Shown here in pieces: positions 63,738 through 64,000 of a stretch of DNA of 64,000 bases. This stretch comes from an uncultured Eubacterium sp. (GTDB lineage: Bacteria > Bacillota > Clostridia > Lachnospirales > Lachnospiraceae), in the NCBI GenBank assembly GCA_934338065.1, contig CAKRGX010000008.1, positions 1-64,000 on the forward strand, in the 5' to 3' direction. The number at the start of each line of letters is the position of its first letter. Within the stretch, counting starts at the first letter, position 1. The notes below the pieces were generated by a model. It did not search any database and was not told the origin of the DNA. It saw only the letters and a list, made by a program, of their open reading frames with translations. The translations under genes and the position numbers were made by a program.

Positions 63738-64000
63738 TTATAATAATTTAATACGCTCTAATGCTCTCTTTGTATTCTCTGCTGAACCAAACGCAGTCAG
63801 ACGGAAATAGCCTTCTCCGCTTGGTCCAAATCCAGACCCCGGCGTACCAACTACATTTGCTTTCTCTAATAACAGATCAAAGAAATCCCAGGATTTCATA
63901 CCATTTGGTGTCTGTAACCAGATATATGGCGCATTAACACCGCCAAATACGGTATATCCCATATCCGTAAGACCTTCACGGATCTGTGCTGCATTTTTCA
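63738..64000 (-). CDS. dapL: LL-diaminopimelate aminotransferase, C-terminal part
   Basis: Only the last 87 codons are in the window (5' end cut by the window edge). The visible sequence has [25 protein letters not shown] (in part), [36 protein letters not shown] and ends ERIKLL. This is the C-terminal domain of the PLP enzyme that makes LL-DAP from tetrahydrodipicolinate in one step, common in Lachnospiraceae and other Clostridia. Paralogous class I aminotransferases are possible but the [13 protein letters not shown] motif favours DapL. Confidence 0.92.
   Translation of the reverse strand, partial: KNAAQIREGLTDMGYTVFGGVNAPYIWLQTPNGMKSWDFFDLLLEKANVVGTPGSGFGPSGEGYFRLTAFGSAENTKRALERIKLL

Overview
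The window looks like chromosome of a low-to-mid G+C Firmicute, most likely a gut member of the Lachnospiraceae. The evidence is the set of gene types: LL-diaminopimelate aminotransferase, archaeal-type AspRS beside GatCAB, lysine-rich secreted Big2-type proteins, an Agr-type cyclic lactone peptide, and an hrcA-grpE-dnaK-dnaJ operon with a perfect CIRCE. Strong promoters fit sigma-A (TTGACA-N17-TATAAT). I see no prophage, insertion sequence or CRISPR array. Genus cannot be settled from what is here. Most genes lie on the minus strand.

Layout. 1-680: a probable rRNA-operon promoter region (two tandem promoters firing leftwards out of the window) and two tRNA-Ser genes (UGA, GGA) with their own promoter and terminator. 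744-10474: translation and tRNA-modification genes (tsaD, rnz, tsaB, tsaE, tex) mixed with membrane and lipoprotein genes; tsaB/tsaE lie in one long unit headed by tex. 10632-12788: a GH3 beta-glycosidase with a consensus promoter beside a 39-bp palindrome. 12912-14895: an AgrC/AgrA-like two-component pair without a visible peptide gene. 15197-15878: two overlapping unknown genes. 15939-25801: one long minus-strand unit made of L,D-transpeptidase, leuS, three CDP-glycerol-type polymerase genes (two fused to a GT2 domain) and luxS. 25918-34980: Ca2+-type P-ATPase, YtaF/MntP-like and DedA membrane proteins, a large secreted beta-helix protein, a GH13 amylase and a small unknown gene. 35003-41296: enolase and the class I heat-shock operon under HrcA/CIRCE.

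41380-46730 is the most interesting part: an Agr-type quorum-sensing locus in unusual order (response regulator, GHKL kinase, cyclic lactone peptide, AgrB protease, then a second LytTR regulator whose phospho-acceptor Asp is replaced by Glu). It has terminator hairpins on both sides of the peptide gene and a 21-bp-phased direct repeat upstream of it. It is flanked by an Xre regulator with repeat operators, a PilZ protein, and a secreted YHYH/peptidoglycan-binding protein with a structured leader.

46785-51710: aspS-gatC-gatA-gatB controlled by a T-box, the indirect route to Asn-tRNA (and possibly Gln-tRNA). 51721-58692: an orphan sugar-binding lipoprotein, LrgAB, and a glucuronate module (GH115 alpha-glucuronidase plus glucuronate isomerase) under a promoter with a palindromic operator-like site. 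58725-64000: an isolated FliK-like protein, an OPT transporter coupled to a PqqD-like protein, a DUF1002 protein and the end of dapL.

Taken together, the genes suggest a plant-polysaccharide-using, peptide-signalling gut anaerobe with a teichoic-acid-like wall. Every function is inferred from sequence motifs read by eye; no database search was run.
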